Source: Earliella scabrosa
Taxonomy: Eukaryota; Basidiomycota; Agaricomycetes; Polyporales; Polyporaceae
Direction: 5' to 3'
DNA length: 64,000 nt
Assembly: GCA_022605405.1 (NCBI GenBank)
Contig: JABYQQ010000002.1
Coordinates: 868,001 to 932,000 of the forward strand
The notes beneath the pieces were generated by a model that worked only from the letters and a program-made list of their open reading frames with translations, was not told the DNA's origin and ran no database searches. Position numbers and translations under genes: made by a program. Within the stretch, counting starts at the first letter, position 1. Every line of letters starts with the position of its first letter. Shown in pieces: positions 11,332 to 23,360 of this stretch.

Positions 11332-12235
11332 TTACTCTCGGCTAGGAAGGTGTTCACGGTCTTGACTTGTAATTGTGAAGTCTGCCCAAAGCCAACTCCG
11401 CGTCTTGCAACCTTCGTTGAGCTTCCGTTTCTCAGCGAAAGAGGCACAGTCAGCCTCTTTCAGAACTTGGAAGGTCGGATCATCTTCCGGCATTCCAAGA
11501 CAGCGCAGGATAGCGCGAACCCTACGATATTCTTCGCTGAACCTGGTCGCAGCGTCCTTGTGCGTCTGCTGCATGTCACGAACCTTCTTGGCGTGGGCTT
11601 GCCCGGCGCCTTGATCATCGAGGTCTCGGAGACTACATTGGGCCATGATCTGCAGCCGAAGCTCGTTTAGCGCATCATGTGCCTGCCCTTCGCGCAGTTA
11701 GCGCTCAATGTTCACTACTACCAGTGGCGTCATGAGAGGATGTCTGCGGATCACACTGTGATATAACGATGGGAGGTACATGTCCACGTCCACCAGATCA
11801 GCGATCAATGACGCAAGGAAGGTGTCTCTCAGCTTCGGAGACTCCGTCGGCTTTTGGACGGGGAGTCCACAAGCACGATCGTCCGCTTCGTCGCGCCATG
11901 GCAGAGAGGTTGGTAGGCCAGACTGTTCCCCTATAGGAGCTGCGTTAGTCTGCCAAACGCGCAGAGTTGTCAGTATCATAATGTGACCCATTCCGAGAGC
12001 TACGAATCTCACTCACCGACGCCCTCGGAAGACCTTCTGGCATTGCTGTTTGCTGCTCCGGGGCAGACAGTCCACCTGAGTACCCAGGTAACTGGGCAAC
12101 CGCGGGCGCGGATGTGGGCCCAGCTGAGCTCTGCACCGCATGGTAAGCAGATGCAACGAGAGGATTGACGTAACGACTGTATATATCTTCGCAAGTGCGC
12201 GCTTTCGCGAGGAAGGTGTCCACACGGGCTGCCAT
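11332..12235 (-). CDS. Hypothetical protein, three exons, helical
   Basis: Exons 12235-12017, 11949-11757 and 11687-11332 give 768 nt (255 aa) with phase-consistent introns (gtgagt...gcag; gtgtga...gaag with a ctaac branch-like site). The C-terminal half is helical and charged (KKVRDMQQTHKDAATRFSEEYRRV). It is followed by GMPEDDPTFQVL and TRSWLWADF, a pattern I associate with a C-terminal region of Agaricomycete-specific proteins often found near DNA transposons. No catalytic motif is visible. The frame stays open upstream of the chosen ATG (RLESIDKVATTDSTKARQ) to about 12.3 kb, so further 5' exons are likely and the protein may be longer. Function unknown. Confidence 0.6.
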
Positions 12236-12600
12236 TGCGGAACACTGACGTGCCTTGGTGCTGTCCGTGGTCGCAACTTTATCAATTGACTCAAGTCTGC
12301 GCGGAAACTGCGTTAGTGTGCAGATTCCGCTGCACGGACTGGAGCAGCCGGGCGCCTCCTACACCCCTCTCTCACTCAAACGCCCATGCCCAAGCCCGCA
12401 GGTAAATAACCTCACTCACCCGATGTCCGCTGGAGCTGATTAGCCGCCTTACGGTCCCAACATCAGCCATCCCACGTCAGCACATCGTGCGTCGTTATGA
12501 ACTCCCGACGGCACTCCCTAGACTCGGAGAGTTCGATGGATTCGCCTTTGGCTGCTGGTTAGTAGTGCGGCCTTCCAATCGTTGAGTATGATGCCCACCT
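12236..12600. other. Probable 5' exons or flank of the minus-strand gene; nothing further seen
   Basis: The reading frame of the 11332-12235 gene extends a short way in here. Otherwise only short unassigned frames are present. Confidence 0.3.
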
Positions 12601-12659
12601 TGCATTATAGCCCTTCGATCTCGCAAGCCTCTCGCTCTCTCCGCGCGGAGAGAACACCA

Positions 12660-14825
12660 AGACTGCTGAATGCGGGGACAGCGAGATTGAGCATGTTCAA
12701 GACGAGCCGCAGCACGCCGAGGATGCGCTTGATGAGAAGTCGGAGGTAGAGGCGATCCCGTCCGACGCCAGCGGCTCCGAGTTCGAGCCAGACCAGGAGG
12801 ACGCTGATGTAGGGTTGGGCGAGGAGATGGATGTCGACGAAGAAGAGGAGCAGGGCTCCTCGCGGCAAAAAGAAGCTCACGCGCGCTGATGTTGAAGACG
12901 CGCGTGTCCAACATGCTGCGATGTTGATTCAGTTGAAACGGAAGGCGCGACCCCAGTCGACGGAGACTGCCGTTGTTGACAAGTGAGTCAATCACAACTC
13001 AATTTTGTCCGCCTCGCATATCACACCCCATATTCCCAACTCTACTCACTGTCGCCTCTCTACTATCACACCTTCCTCCACTGCCAGTATCTCTCACAAG
13101 AAGAGCAAGAAGACAAAGTATCCTGGCGGACTGCGTGCCGACTTCCATCAACATCTCGCTGACCCGAGGAACACGCCGCGCCCAACAACGCTGACCACGA
13201 CGCTCGCACAAGCTGAGACCACGGTGCAGAAGGGGAAGGGAAAGCTCAAGGCAGCTGATCGTACTCAATCTCACGGTACGTCCCTTGCCACTGCGCCTGA
13301 ACCGGAGGAATCGTGCGGGGTCAATCCGTATGGAGGTCTGTTTTATGAAGACGACAACTATGAACGCGATGCCCTCGGAAGACGAGGAGGCCACCCAGAT
13401 CATCTGGCGTACTCATGCCAGTGGCCGCGCGACTCGCCTCACCTTCTCGGATGAAGAGACGACCATTCCTGTGCTCGACCTCCGTACCGGCACCCATGTC
13501 AAGTCCGTCCCGCCGACTGCATCAAGTTCAACCCGTCGCACTGAGCCATCTGTGAGCGTTCCACGTCGTGCGCGTCATTCTCATCCGCCACTTCCAGTGG
13601 GTTACACTGACTCTCTTGCTTGGTAGCGCGATCTTCTCAATAAAGTCACTCCGGTTCCCTCCGACCATGGTACGAAGAAGTCCAAGACCCTCCGTTTCAC
13701 ATCCCTCAACATCCCGCGAGACATGCTCCAAGCGTATAACGAGAGGCTCACTCCGCTCGCGATGGCATTTGCAGGCATGGGCGAGCCGTTCTGTACGCCC
13801 ACGCTCGAGCTCGCTCAGACGATGTTCGACCTTGCATATCCTGACCACAACTATACTGTGCGCGAAGATGACGTATTCTTCTACCTGGTGAGCACGCCCC
13901 ATCTTTCCTCCATCTCATGTGCAGCGTCCAGCTCTGATACGCTCTCAAGATCGGCACACGTTACTCTGGATGGCAGCACAAGATGCGAGAGGGTGTCCTC
14001 GAAGTCCTAAAGCACCTCTTTGGCGATCCAAAGCACATCGACCTTCATACCACTGAGTCTCGCGCCAAGAACTGTGCCGCACAGCTCGGAGGCTTGAACG
14101 ATCCTCTTCGTGATGCAATCACGGACATGGAAGCCCCGTTCTTTTGGAAGAACCCGACTCCTGGTTCACGTAGGTGAGCGCGACCTCTCCAAGCTTGGAT
14201 ATAACACCTCACTGCTCATTGCTTGCTCAGGGCCGCTTCCGCGGCGCAGTCATGCTCGCTACCTTTGCCTGGGCCCACCAGCTTCCCACTGACCTGCACG
14301 ACGCGATCGCAGAGATGCCCGACTCGGAGCCTGCCGGTGCTATAGTCATGGCTGCTCTTGCCGTAAGTACCATAATCTCGGCCGCTCTAGAAGGCTCACC
14401 ACATATTACTCTCTTTGCAGACTGAATTTGCCCTTCATACCTGGCAGACTGGTATCAAGCGCACTACCACCGCCGCCCATGGGCAGTTCTCAAAGCTGAA
14501 CTACGGTGATGGTGTCCGCTCTGATCCCGCGAACCCAAGGGAGAAGGTTGAGATCTTCCCTGCGTCGTCGCTCTACGCGCGAGCAAAGGGAATGTCTCCT
14601 GACCATTGGAACCAGCTCATGGACGACGCCGTGGTCGCTTTGAACAAACGTCATCAGTCTGCCAAGAAGAGCCGTGCTGCACCGATGACCCCAGTCCGCC
14701 GCAATCGCTCACCTCATTTCGTCTCGTCCGATCAAGGTGAGTTAGTGCGATCGCTCTCGCCGCCGTCAGTCCCTGACGCTGCATCTGTTGTCAGTATCCA
14801 CACATCACGCAACCATACCGTCTAG
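12660..14825 (+). pseudogene. Decayed Agaricomycete hypothetical gene (relative of 56941-57861)
   Basis: A plus-strand multi-exon coding region has an acidic N-terminal stretch (DALDEKSEVEA ... EEMDVDEEEEQ), a basic helix (RGKKKLTRADVEDARVQHAA), then intron-separated blocks. The blocks include KSKKTKYPGGLRADFHQHL, EATQIIWRTHASGRATRLTF, MFDLAYPDHNYTVREDDVFFY, GTRYSGWQHKMREGVLEVL, GRFRGAVMLATFAWAHQ and TEFALHTWQTGIKR. Introns such as 14361-14420 (gtaagt...gcag) are clean. Lesions: a one-base frame change near 12845 between the acidic and basic parts, an in-frame TAG at 13624-13626 inside conserved sequence (SLAW stop RDLLNKVTPVP), and a phase mismatch at the junction before GRFRGAV. The FD(L/V)AYP block matches the second copy beside the satellite array. 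Function unknown; it could be functional only if unusual splicing skips these lesions. Confidence 0.6.
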
Positions 14826-16998
14826 GTATCGTGCGTACACCGTTTAGCAATACCAGCTTACTATCCCATGACTGACCGAAGTCGTTCCTTCAGCTTTCGT
14901 GTCATCCGTCCAACCTGGAATCATGGTATGTTTACCACCGTTCCGAATGTGTAGTATGTCCACGGACTCATATATAGATACAACAGGTTCCGGTCCATGC
15001 TCATTCAAACTCTCCGTCTCGCACATCAACCGTTGTCCCATCTCTTATCTGACCCGAGTATCACGGTGCGTAATCTCCGATGCATACATTCTGTTGTATG
15101 CGCCAGCTGACACATGCGCAGTTCGACAGGTCTTACTCGTACTCCGCTCTTTCGCTGCTGCACCCCTCTCGTCGTCAACTCGGACTATCATAACCTTCTC
15201 TACCTGTGATTCTCTTGTGTTCTTCCAATGCCATCTGTCCATGCCGCCTCTCCTCTCCCTCTCGAGAGAACCGTCCCGGTCATTGTCATTACGTGGATAC
15301 TCCTGCTCTGTCGTTACGTGGTCATCCCGCGTTCATGTTCCTACTATAGCCTGGCCCAGTATACCATCTGTCGAGTGGCCAACATCTCTGTGTGAGCCAA
15401 GTACGTGACTGAAGTACAACGTCAAGTCAATGACGGCAACCGGTGTATTGAACTTGGTCCCAAACTTCCACTGTAATGAGCCCCTACTTGGTGCGCTTGG
15501 TACGTACTTTGACTACTTCAGCACACCTTATAAAGTTCAGCTAACTTCAGTCTCATATAGACATAACTTGAGAAAGATCTGCGTACTTGACCAAGGACGT
15601 CTCCTTTGTGCACTTGGGAACCTTGGGGTCATGAAGACGGAATGCTGATGCCAATGCGCACTCCGGGCTCCCTGGGTATATCCGCTCATACTTGTCAGCC
15701 TCCTCTTCATGACTCTTCGTTATGGGTGCGACAAGGAGTTTTAACGGATAAGCACGCACGAACGGACCTGGAACTGGGCGGTCACAAACATCGGCTCGAT
15801 GCCCTTGATGCGGGCGAGCAAGTTCTCCAGGCCCAAGCTCGTCACGAAGACAAAGTGCGTCGGGAGGAACGAGCGGAGGCAGAGAGGGCAGCTCAGCAGG
15901 AGGCAGGAGGTATGTTTGACGTACTCGTGTGGACACTGGAGTCCGAACTGTGACCATTGTCACAGGCCGCACCCCTCGCAAGCATGCCGGTCTTCGTGAA
16001 GACTAATGGTTGCTCAGGACGTACCGGCTAGGTTACAGGAGATGATACCTCCATCTCTCCGTGGGACCTCCATCGCTCCGTGGGTGGCCTTCTTCCGTCC
16101 ATTCCACGCCCACCACCACCCGTTGCAATACCTCCCCAGGCCACTCCTCGCACCATGGTCGAGGATGCGCCCGTCGAGGATGCGCCCGTCGAGGACGATC
16201 TCAACGCACCTCCGCCGCCGATTGCCATGCGGACTCCCGCGTACACGTCGTCACCCAATCCCTTTGGCGTGTGCCTCGAATACGTCGACAAGCCACGCTG
16301 CGACTCTGAGGACGGTTATGTCGAGCGGGCTGCGGCCGCCACCCAAACTGGGCCGTTCGTTTGCGCCCTTAAACATTTCAAGCTCATGGAATGGCAGTAC
16401 ATGGGTGAACAGAACAGCTGCAGCGCCACCGACGTGTACTGACGAAGACGGAGTACTTACCGCAATCCCCCGCAGGCCAATAATCTTTGTATCGGGCTTC
16501 ATGACGATGTTCTCCTCAGGGATGAAACCCACTTGGGCCACCATGAGCGTAGTACGCCCGATTGTGGCGGCGCTGGTCTGTGACAGATTGCATGCGGGAA
16601 TGTAGGATGGATTTGTTCGGACACTGTACCCCTCCGACGTCTCCCTGTACATTACTCTCTCGTGCGCGCAATGTATCACACTAACATGCTCAATGAGTCA
16701 GCTGCGCCTCCAAGGATCCGTCAAAACCTCGCCCTGCCAGGTAGCCGTCCCCGTCATCTGCATCTGAACATGTCGCGATAGGTATGATCTTGGATGCATT
16801 CGATCGTGACGCGCTAAGCCATCCGTGTGGGGCATTGACGAGAAGTCGTCCATTCATTGGCAGGTCATCTTACATGCGCCGTCTCTTGGATGAAATACCA
16901 ACCGAATTGCCGTCATCGATGGAACCTTCCTTATCTTCACGTGTCGTGCCGCAAGCAGGCTGTGAGCGTCATGAAGAGAATGAGGATAGGATGAAGGA
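14826..16998. other. No confident gene; a few coding-like pieces
   Basis: Plus strand 15770-16005 has a charged helical piece (EQVLQAQARHEDKVRREE) spliced by a plausible intron (gtatgt...acag, 15910-15965) to a short end. Plus strand 16080-16442 is a 120-codon frame, Pro-rich then PNPFGVCLEYVDKP. The latter faintly recalls an N-terminal phrase of Plavaka transposases. Neither piece makes a complete gene model. Confidence 0.3.
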
Positions 16999-17799
16999 CT
17001 ACTGACCCTGACTAGCGGCATTGTTACCATCTCGCCCAGCGGCGGCATCATGGAGTGTGCGGAGAATGCTCTTACTCTCCCCTAGCCACGCGTCCATAGC
17101 CTTGATCTGACTGGTGACCTTGCTCAACGTATTGCATGCGAGATTGAGCACGTCGCTGGCATGTACAGACTGTGCATGCATTCCTATCGCGGCATCGACA
17201 CTCAAGCAGCCAACTACATCCACTAGGAGTGAAAACTTACCCAATTTCCAAGAACAACTCAAGCCCAACGCAGCACATCGAGTACACTCACTAGGACCAT
17301 GATGCTGCTCACTGTCCGAGGCTACGCTCTTGCGTCGTACACAGGATGATGGGCACCGGGCTTCCGCGCAGGATACACAAACGGGGGATTCATCGCTGTT
17401 CGCTGGCGGGATTTCGGGAAACGCTGCGGTATCTGGGATGTTCATCTGAACTGATCCCTGAGGCCCTAACGCTCTCAACGAAAGAAGCCTTCGTATGCAT
17501 GCGTTCGACCCGTCTTGAACCGCCTGTACCTTTGCTTCGAGCAACGCACATCTCGACCGGAAATCTGACGAATAGGGAGAGATCAGATATATCAGCTACC
17601 CATCTGTTCACATGCACTCACAGAGAAGTTCTTCGGCGGGTATGGGCTCGACTTTCATCGCACTATCGCCGATCACCTGCGTGCGTTGGTGGGTCGGCTC
17701 GAACTTGCGGCATCTGGGGGTGAAGATCCTCCGAGCACTGCGGAATAGAAGGACTACACGCCTATCTGAGGGATCGGCAGGCAAGAAGTGCGTGTTCAT
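16999..17799 (-). CDS. Hypothetical protein with Cys-rich (zinc-cluster-like) motif, three exons
   Basis: Exons 17799-17622, 17564-17241 and 17183-16999 total 687 nt (228 aa), with introns gtgagt...tcag and gtaagt...atag. A Cys-rich segment near residues 115-150 reads CVSCAEARCPSSC ... ECTRCAALGLSC. It recalls fungal zinc-cluster spacing but lacks the strict C6 pattern of Zn2Cys6 regulators. The C-terminus is helical (HASDVLNLACNTLSKV ... AMDAWLGE). Small Cys-rich proteins of this kind recur in polypore genomes without known function. Start: first in-frame ATG after a stop-free stretch (MNTHFLPADPSDRR). A DNA-binding role would be speculation. Confidence 0.6.
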
Positions 17800-18967
17800 G
17801 ACGAAGAAGCATGTGAAGGTTATCACACTGACAGAGACTTAGACTCAGAGGTGAGGCGCGGGCGAGCTGATGTAATCGTGACTCTGTGACAGACCGCATT
17901 GATGTCGGCTTGTAAGTCACGTTCTGAAGCGATCCGCGAAAAACACGCGAATCTATTAGATCTGCACAACAATTTAACGTTCAACGTTGAGTCCAGTTCG
18001 AGCCAACAAGTCAGAGAGTCAAGTCAGGACGCGTTTGCGGCATAATAGAATATATTTTATCCCATCATAAGCACTATGCGGCGCGACGGTCAGCCCCTTG
18101 ATGTACGCCTCCTTGTCCGAGGGCGGACGCGCTCGCCCGCCAGTACTAGTGCGCCGCCAGGTAGAGTGTATCGGAAAGGACGTCAGCATGTGCGCGTGGT
18201 TCGAGCCAGCCGGTGGGCGCTACCGCCACGGAAAGGCTGAAAGAGGAGGATTTCCAGTGTCCACCATCATCATCGACAGACGGCTGACCGGTAACCGCGC
18301 GGGAGACAGGGTGGCGACGAGCTACGGCATAGCTGCGGGAACGTTAAAGCCGGCAGTACTGTCCGGCGACGTCCACGAAGCCGCAGACCACCGACAGCTT
18401 ACCCCGATCTTGTCCAGCACGACGTGGCTGACCTTGCGCGCATGCTTGATACCCAAGCTTCGCGTCGACGCCACTGGCGATGAGGATCCTGACCATCGGC
18501 ACTGCTAATCCGTGTGTTATGTTGCGGAGGTCTTGTCGCCGAGATAGGTTCAGTGTCGTCCAAACCCGGACGTTCGCGTGCCGCCCAGTGAGAGCCGACC
18601 ACCGCCAGATCATGCATGGTCGTCTCCCCCCGCCGCTAACACCGTGATGCAGTTGGCGCATGACGAGGACTGATCTGTGTGCGCAGGTAGGCTCGGGGCG
18701 CGGGAGCTGATCGCTCATATACAGGCAGTGCATCACACAGACCCGCCAGTGGTTGGGCAATCCATTTGTTGCCGCTCTATGGACCATACAGTATGGCTAC
18801 AGTCATCGTACGGTATGATACACGGAGACGGGTGCATCGTCATGGCGTGAGACGTCGTGGATGATTGCGGGCTGTTCATCCATGGGGGGACGAGATTCCT
18901 GGGTCACGCCGAGGGATGGTCTGCAGCGTCATCGTCTTTTTGGTGTCGGCGCTGGTTCTGCTTCAGG
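17800..18967. other. No confident gene
   Basis: Frames of 136 codons (plus, 18098-18508) and 147 codons (minus, 18344-18787) overlap each other, so at most one could be real. Neither shows a known motif. 17.9-18.06 kb is AT-rich with no coding signal. Confidence 0.35.
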
Positions 18968-19975
18968 TTACTCGCGGAAGGAGGGAGCCTGGTCGTTCGG
19001 GATCTCGTGGCCGTCCCATCGCATGAACGCGGCGTAGGTGGTGTCGTCCTGCATGTCTTCATCGTCGGCTGACTCCTCGATGGGTTTTGCGCGGTTGTAG
19101 TCGTCCATGTGCCAGAGGAACGACGGGAGGTGTCCAGAGTAGATCAGTCGATCACCATCCTGAAGCGCTTGCTGCATCCTGGTAGATGTCAGGGTTGTAC
19201 TGCAGTAGAGAATGAGGGAGATACGCACTTGCGCGGGTTGTCATTGAACTCCGCAATCCATTCGGGCGGGATCATCGCGCGTGCAGTGTGAGCGTTGCGC
19301 GCACCACGCCACCGAGCATGCGAGAGCTTGTAGTCTGGGTCGGGAATGCGCATGGTCTTGACGATGCTCCGGCGAATGCGCAGTAGATCGTCGCTGCGCA
19401 CCTTGCTAAGAACGGTTGTAAGCTAGACAAGGGCATTAGTCGGGAATGCAGGGAAAGGTGACAACGTACAAAAGCGCTGATCTTCTTATGGCCTTGAGGT
19501 TGTCACGTAGGTCCTCGATGTGCTCCTCGAGGCCCTCAGACTACTTACGCCCAGGGTTGTTGATGCCTTGGCGAAGGACGCGCTCGAAGCGCACGAAGTG
19601 GCCCGTGTGGTAGAGGTCTTGGAACCGGCCTTGATGCGTTTCTTCTCACTGAAGGGCGCATACAGTCAGCATATAATGGGTGTATGCACAGATTACGCAC
19701 CTGCAATATGTTGGTGCTCTGTTCGGACTCTGACTCAGCCTCGAAGAGCCCCTCGATATGTTGGTCGACAACGTGCTTGTTGGTGGGCGGCGGGGAAGGT
19801 GGAGCTGGGGGACTGTCGCGTCCTGCTTGGACTTCCTAGATTTGGCAGCGTTGTTGTTCGTGCTTGCTTTGGGCTTACTGTGCGTGGTGGTCGACTCGTC
19901 CTTCTTGCGCTTGCGAGACGCAAGCGTGACGAGGGTCTCGTTGGCGAACGCGGTGGGCTGAGACAGGGCGGGCAT
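18968..19975 (-). CDS. Agaricomycete hypothetical protein (DUF6698-like ending), with a 23-nt exon
   Basis: The 3' part is well supported. Exons 19629-19549, 19492-19470 (only 23 nt), 19422-19229 and 19178-18968 keep one frame over about 169 codons: GRFQDLYHTGHFVRFERVLRQ, LTTVLSKVRSDDLLRIRRSI, MIPPEWIAEFNDNPRK, SGHLPSFLWHMDDYN. The ending ERVLRQG ... KVRSDD ... WPSFLY-like resembles a family annotated in mushroom genomes as DUF6698, from memory and not checked. The N-terminal exon (MPALSQPTAFANETLV, basic and Lys-rich, from 19975) does not connect in phase to the downstream exons, and an acidic piece (VVDQHIEGLFEAESESEQ) lies in another frame. A frameshift or missed exon is therefore likely there. 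Function unknown. Confidence 0.5.
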
Positions 19976-20260
19976 GTGAGTCGAGTGATGGAAAGAGGAC
20001 GGGAGAGGTGGGAGATGAGAGAAGAGGAGCTACATAAGTGCCATGGCGGGGCATCGATGGTGCGGTGGAGCGCCAGAGGCAGAGGCAGCTGATGCGGTCA
20101 CGTGGGTGTCTGGCCAGTGCTCCGCGACGCGGCAACCATGTCCACGCCCGGTCCATCTCGCCAAGCTCTCGACTTTCACTGCGATGTCGATGGGTGTTTG
20201 CTCGGCAGCGCCATGATGCAGGGGCTGAATGTACTATGAGGTGAGACAGCCATCTTGCAG

Positions 20261-22566
20261 CTCACGATTATATTGAGGGGGTCGACACGCCGCAGCTCGA
20301 AGCCGACATTCAACGGGCGCGCAAGCATGTCTTCCAGGGCCACTCAATCAAGAGCGGTCACGTCGAGAACCTGCTCTTTGGAAGATCCCTAATTCCAATT
20401 CAGGTATGTGCGCACGGAGATCGGGTTCATCACAAGTGCTCGCTCACCCTCGCCTGTAGTGCGCCTTCTCACAGAAGCTCTCACGGTTTGGGTTGAACTG
20501 CTACGAACTCTTCGCCCCTGATCTGCTTCATGAATTCGAGCTCGGAGTCAGGAAGAAAGTGTTTGACCATCTGATGCGAATCCTCCAGACGCAAAGTGAC
20601 GCAAAGTTGACCGAATTGAACCGTAGGCATGTACATGTGACAAAGCTCCACTGATACGGGCTAATCATCGTCACAGGATGCGTACAATGCCGACCTTTGG
20701 AGCCTGCGACTACGAAGCGTTCCTGGCGGCATGTTAATTGCTATTACCCGCTCACTGCTTGTTTGACTGACTATGGCTCCAACAGTGCCGACCATCATGC
20801 CTGCAATGAAGGCCTACTACCACTCCGCAACGATGACACCGTTGCCGACCTTCTATTCGAGCTTGCAAACTGGCACGCCCTCGCTAGACTTCGTGTCCAC
20901 ACTGACATCCTCGACAATCTTGGCACGGCCACCAAGCACCTCTACGCTGCCATGAACAAGTTCGACGAGACGTGCAGAGAGCATCAGGAGGCTGAAGCCC
21001 GCGTTCGCCGCGCGCAAGCGAAGAACCCCCATGCGGAGATCAGCACCGAGCCGCGACCCGTTCGTATCGATGTGATGAACACTTACTTACAAGTATCACT
21101 GTCTTGGGGACTACGTCGAGTACATTCGACAGTCTGGGCCCACGGAAAATTTCAACTCTCAGGTGGTGCGTAATTGACTACACTGCGCTGCTTGCACGCT
21201 CTCACTCAGACTCAGATGACATAGGGAGAACTGGAGCACCGTCACTCCAAGCGGTACTTCCGCCGCACGAACAAGCTCCGCAAGTCATTCGCATTTCAGA
21301 TCGCGCAGAAGCAACGACGGCGAGCGATTCTTGAAGGCATTCGACGCCGCGACCGCACGTTCACCCCTCGGTGGGAGCAAGAGCTCAGCAAGGCGAACGC
21401 CAAGAAGGCCCTTGCCCATCAAGCTTCAAGTCGGCCATGGATGCCCGTCAAGGTGACACCGTGCCTCCCACGGCGCCGGTTCTCTACTACGAGGTCTCGC
21501 GCTCGCAGTGTGCGCCTCTCGACCTCTACACACTTGTCTCCGACCACCGCGATGACCCGGCTAGCCAGGTGCGTGCGCCGTCCTCCTCTTATCGCATCCA
21601 GTTGGCTCATTGACCGTACTTGGTACAGAACTTCATCCCACGCCTGCGCGAACACCTCCTGAGGCATTTCCTTCAGACCACAAGACTCTGCATGTGAACA
21701 GCACGAAGGCATAGAGATTTACCGGGATCGCTTGTTCCGGCACAGCGTCTTCCGCGTCGACTACACAACATACGATATGCGGCGCGACCAGGACTCTATC
21801 AACCCACGCACGCACCCAGACATCATGCTTGTTGACCCCGTCATCGACATATTCCACGTCTTCCCCGCATGCATTTCGTGGCCCCGGACGACCCGGATGG
21901 AGACGCTCGGTTTGGGTTCGTTAATCCAGACGACGTCTTCCGTGTATCCTACCTGATACCGGCTTTCAACGACAAACGCACGTGCACGAAGGAGAGAGCC
22001 CGGACCGCGCGGACTGGGCCGCGTTTCACGTGTGCATGTACGTACCCACCAGCTACATCATCTCGAGCACACTAATCACGAAGTTTGGGACGTCAGGTGG
22101 GTAGACCGGGACATTTATATGCTGCACCACGGCAGCGGCATAGGACATCGTGGTGGTGTCGGGGTCAGCCTAGACACCTCTCGCTCACTCACAAGGTCGA
22201 CACGCTCCCAAACGCCGTCCAAAAGCTCGCACGCGGCCTGCATCCCCGAGTCCCGAGCCAGGCGCACAGGACATCTGACGATGAGCCCTCGAGGACGCGA
22301 GCAACGAATCTAGAGGTGGAGACGAACCCGCCAACATGGAACCTCTCCGTGCCATCGAAGACGACGCAGGCCCGATTGAGGGAGACCCGCCGGAAGACGA
22401 CGACATGGCGTACGAGGGCGACATTGAGGACGACAAGGGGTCGGATTACTACGACTCCCCCGACTCCGAGTCTAGTGAAGGAGGCAACACCGACGGTCCC
22501 GCCAGCGATGATGAAGATGCATACGACGATCCCATCTACGCTGCACGCGGGTATGCGAGGCTGTAG
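20261..22566 (+). mobile_element. 5'-truncated Plavaka-type transposase remnant
   Basis: The C-terminal half of a Plavaka transposase (cut-and-paste DNA transposon group related to the Kyakuja/Dileera/Zisupton elements of basidiomycetes). Blocks in order: YIEGVDTPQLEADIQRARK, FGRSLIPIQ, a clean 56-bp intron (gtatgtg...tgtag), then CAFSQKLSRFGLNCYELF and APDLLHEFELGVRKKVFDHL, MPTFG, ELANWHALARLRVHTDILD, YRDRLFRHSVFRVDYTTYD, DQDSINPRTHPDIML, FGFVNPDDVFR, and YMLHHGSGIGHRGG. An acidic Asp/Glu/Ser tail ends at the stop near 22566. The N-terminal half is absent: nothing transposase-like precedes 20261. The blocks after MPTFG fall in several frames, so the element cannot encode an intact enzyme. 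Confidence 0.85.
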
Positions 22567-23360
22567 CGTACATGGCTTGTTCCTGCCGCCCGCGATAGTC
22601 ATTCCTTATGGGCGCCTCTGTGCCCCTCCTGGGTTGAATTGTGTCGAGCCGTGCTGGTCCATTCGTGTGCCCAATAGCTTCTTCTCCTTACGCACTCCAC
22701 GCAGAAATAGTTCATGTAGCCATAATCCGGTTGCTTGCCCCTCTCACAGCGTGCCGTTGTAGGAAGCCCCAAGATCAACTTGACCGCCATCTCAGCCTAC
22801 CAGTACTCACCGACGACAGCAATGATATCCTTGTCTCCCCTAGGCGGACGTTTGGACGACGGTCCTACAACATGATATCCTACAATATCCTCAGATCGCC
22901 TCCCTCACACGGCGTGATCATGCAAGATCATGACCTCACACCGACAGACCTCACACGACATGTTACAGTAGTATGCAGCTGCGCCCGACAAATGCCGATC
23001 ATGCATGGTCGGCTTCGACGCGCTTCCTTCCCTTTTTGCTGATTTGAAGTGTTGTCAGTAGGCAACAGAATGAAGTTGATACTAATAGTGCTCATTGCTC
23101 ATTGCGTGGCCTCAGCTTGGGTGATCAGAGACCGAACACTGATCCTTCGCGAGTGTACTCTATATTTCTTCGCTGGAGCCTGTTCAAGCGGCATCCCTCG
23201 CGCCCGCTAGACGTGCACCTTCCTTAGCGGACTCGTCCTGTTGCTGTCGTCGCGGGCGTAAGGCCCATCCTCCTTTCCCCACCCTTCGGAGCGCCAAGTT
23301 CATGATTGTGCACATCAACTACTGACAAGTTCCAAGCACACGCACGAGCGAGAAGAACAT
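22567..23360. other. No confident gene; probable 3' flank of the Plavaka remnant
   Basis: Short frames only. No inverted terminal repeat or target-site duplication could be assigned by eye. Confidence 0.35.

Noticed and set aside
17990..18190. Possible tRNA B-box-like sequences (ttcgagcca)
   Set aside because: No matching A box, acceptor stem or anticodon arm could be folded at either site.
19520..20092. 190-codon plus-strand frame
   Set aside because: Antisense of the exons of the minus-strand gene at 18968-19975, which has consistent splice sites.
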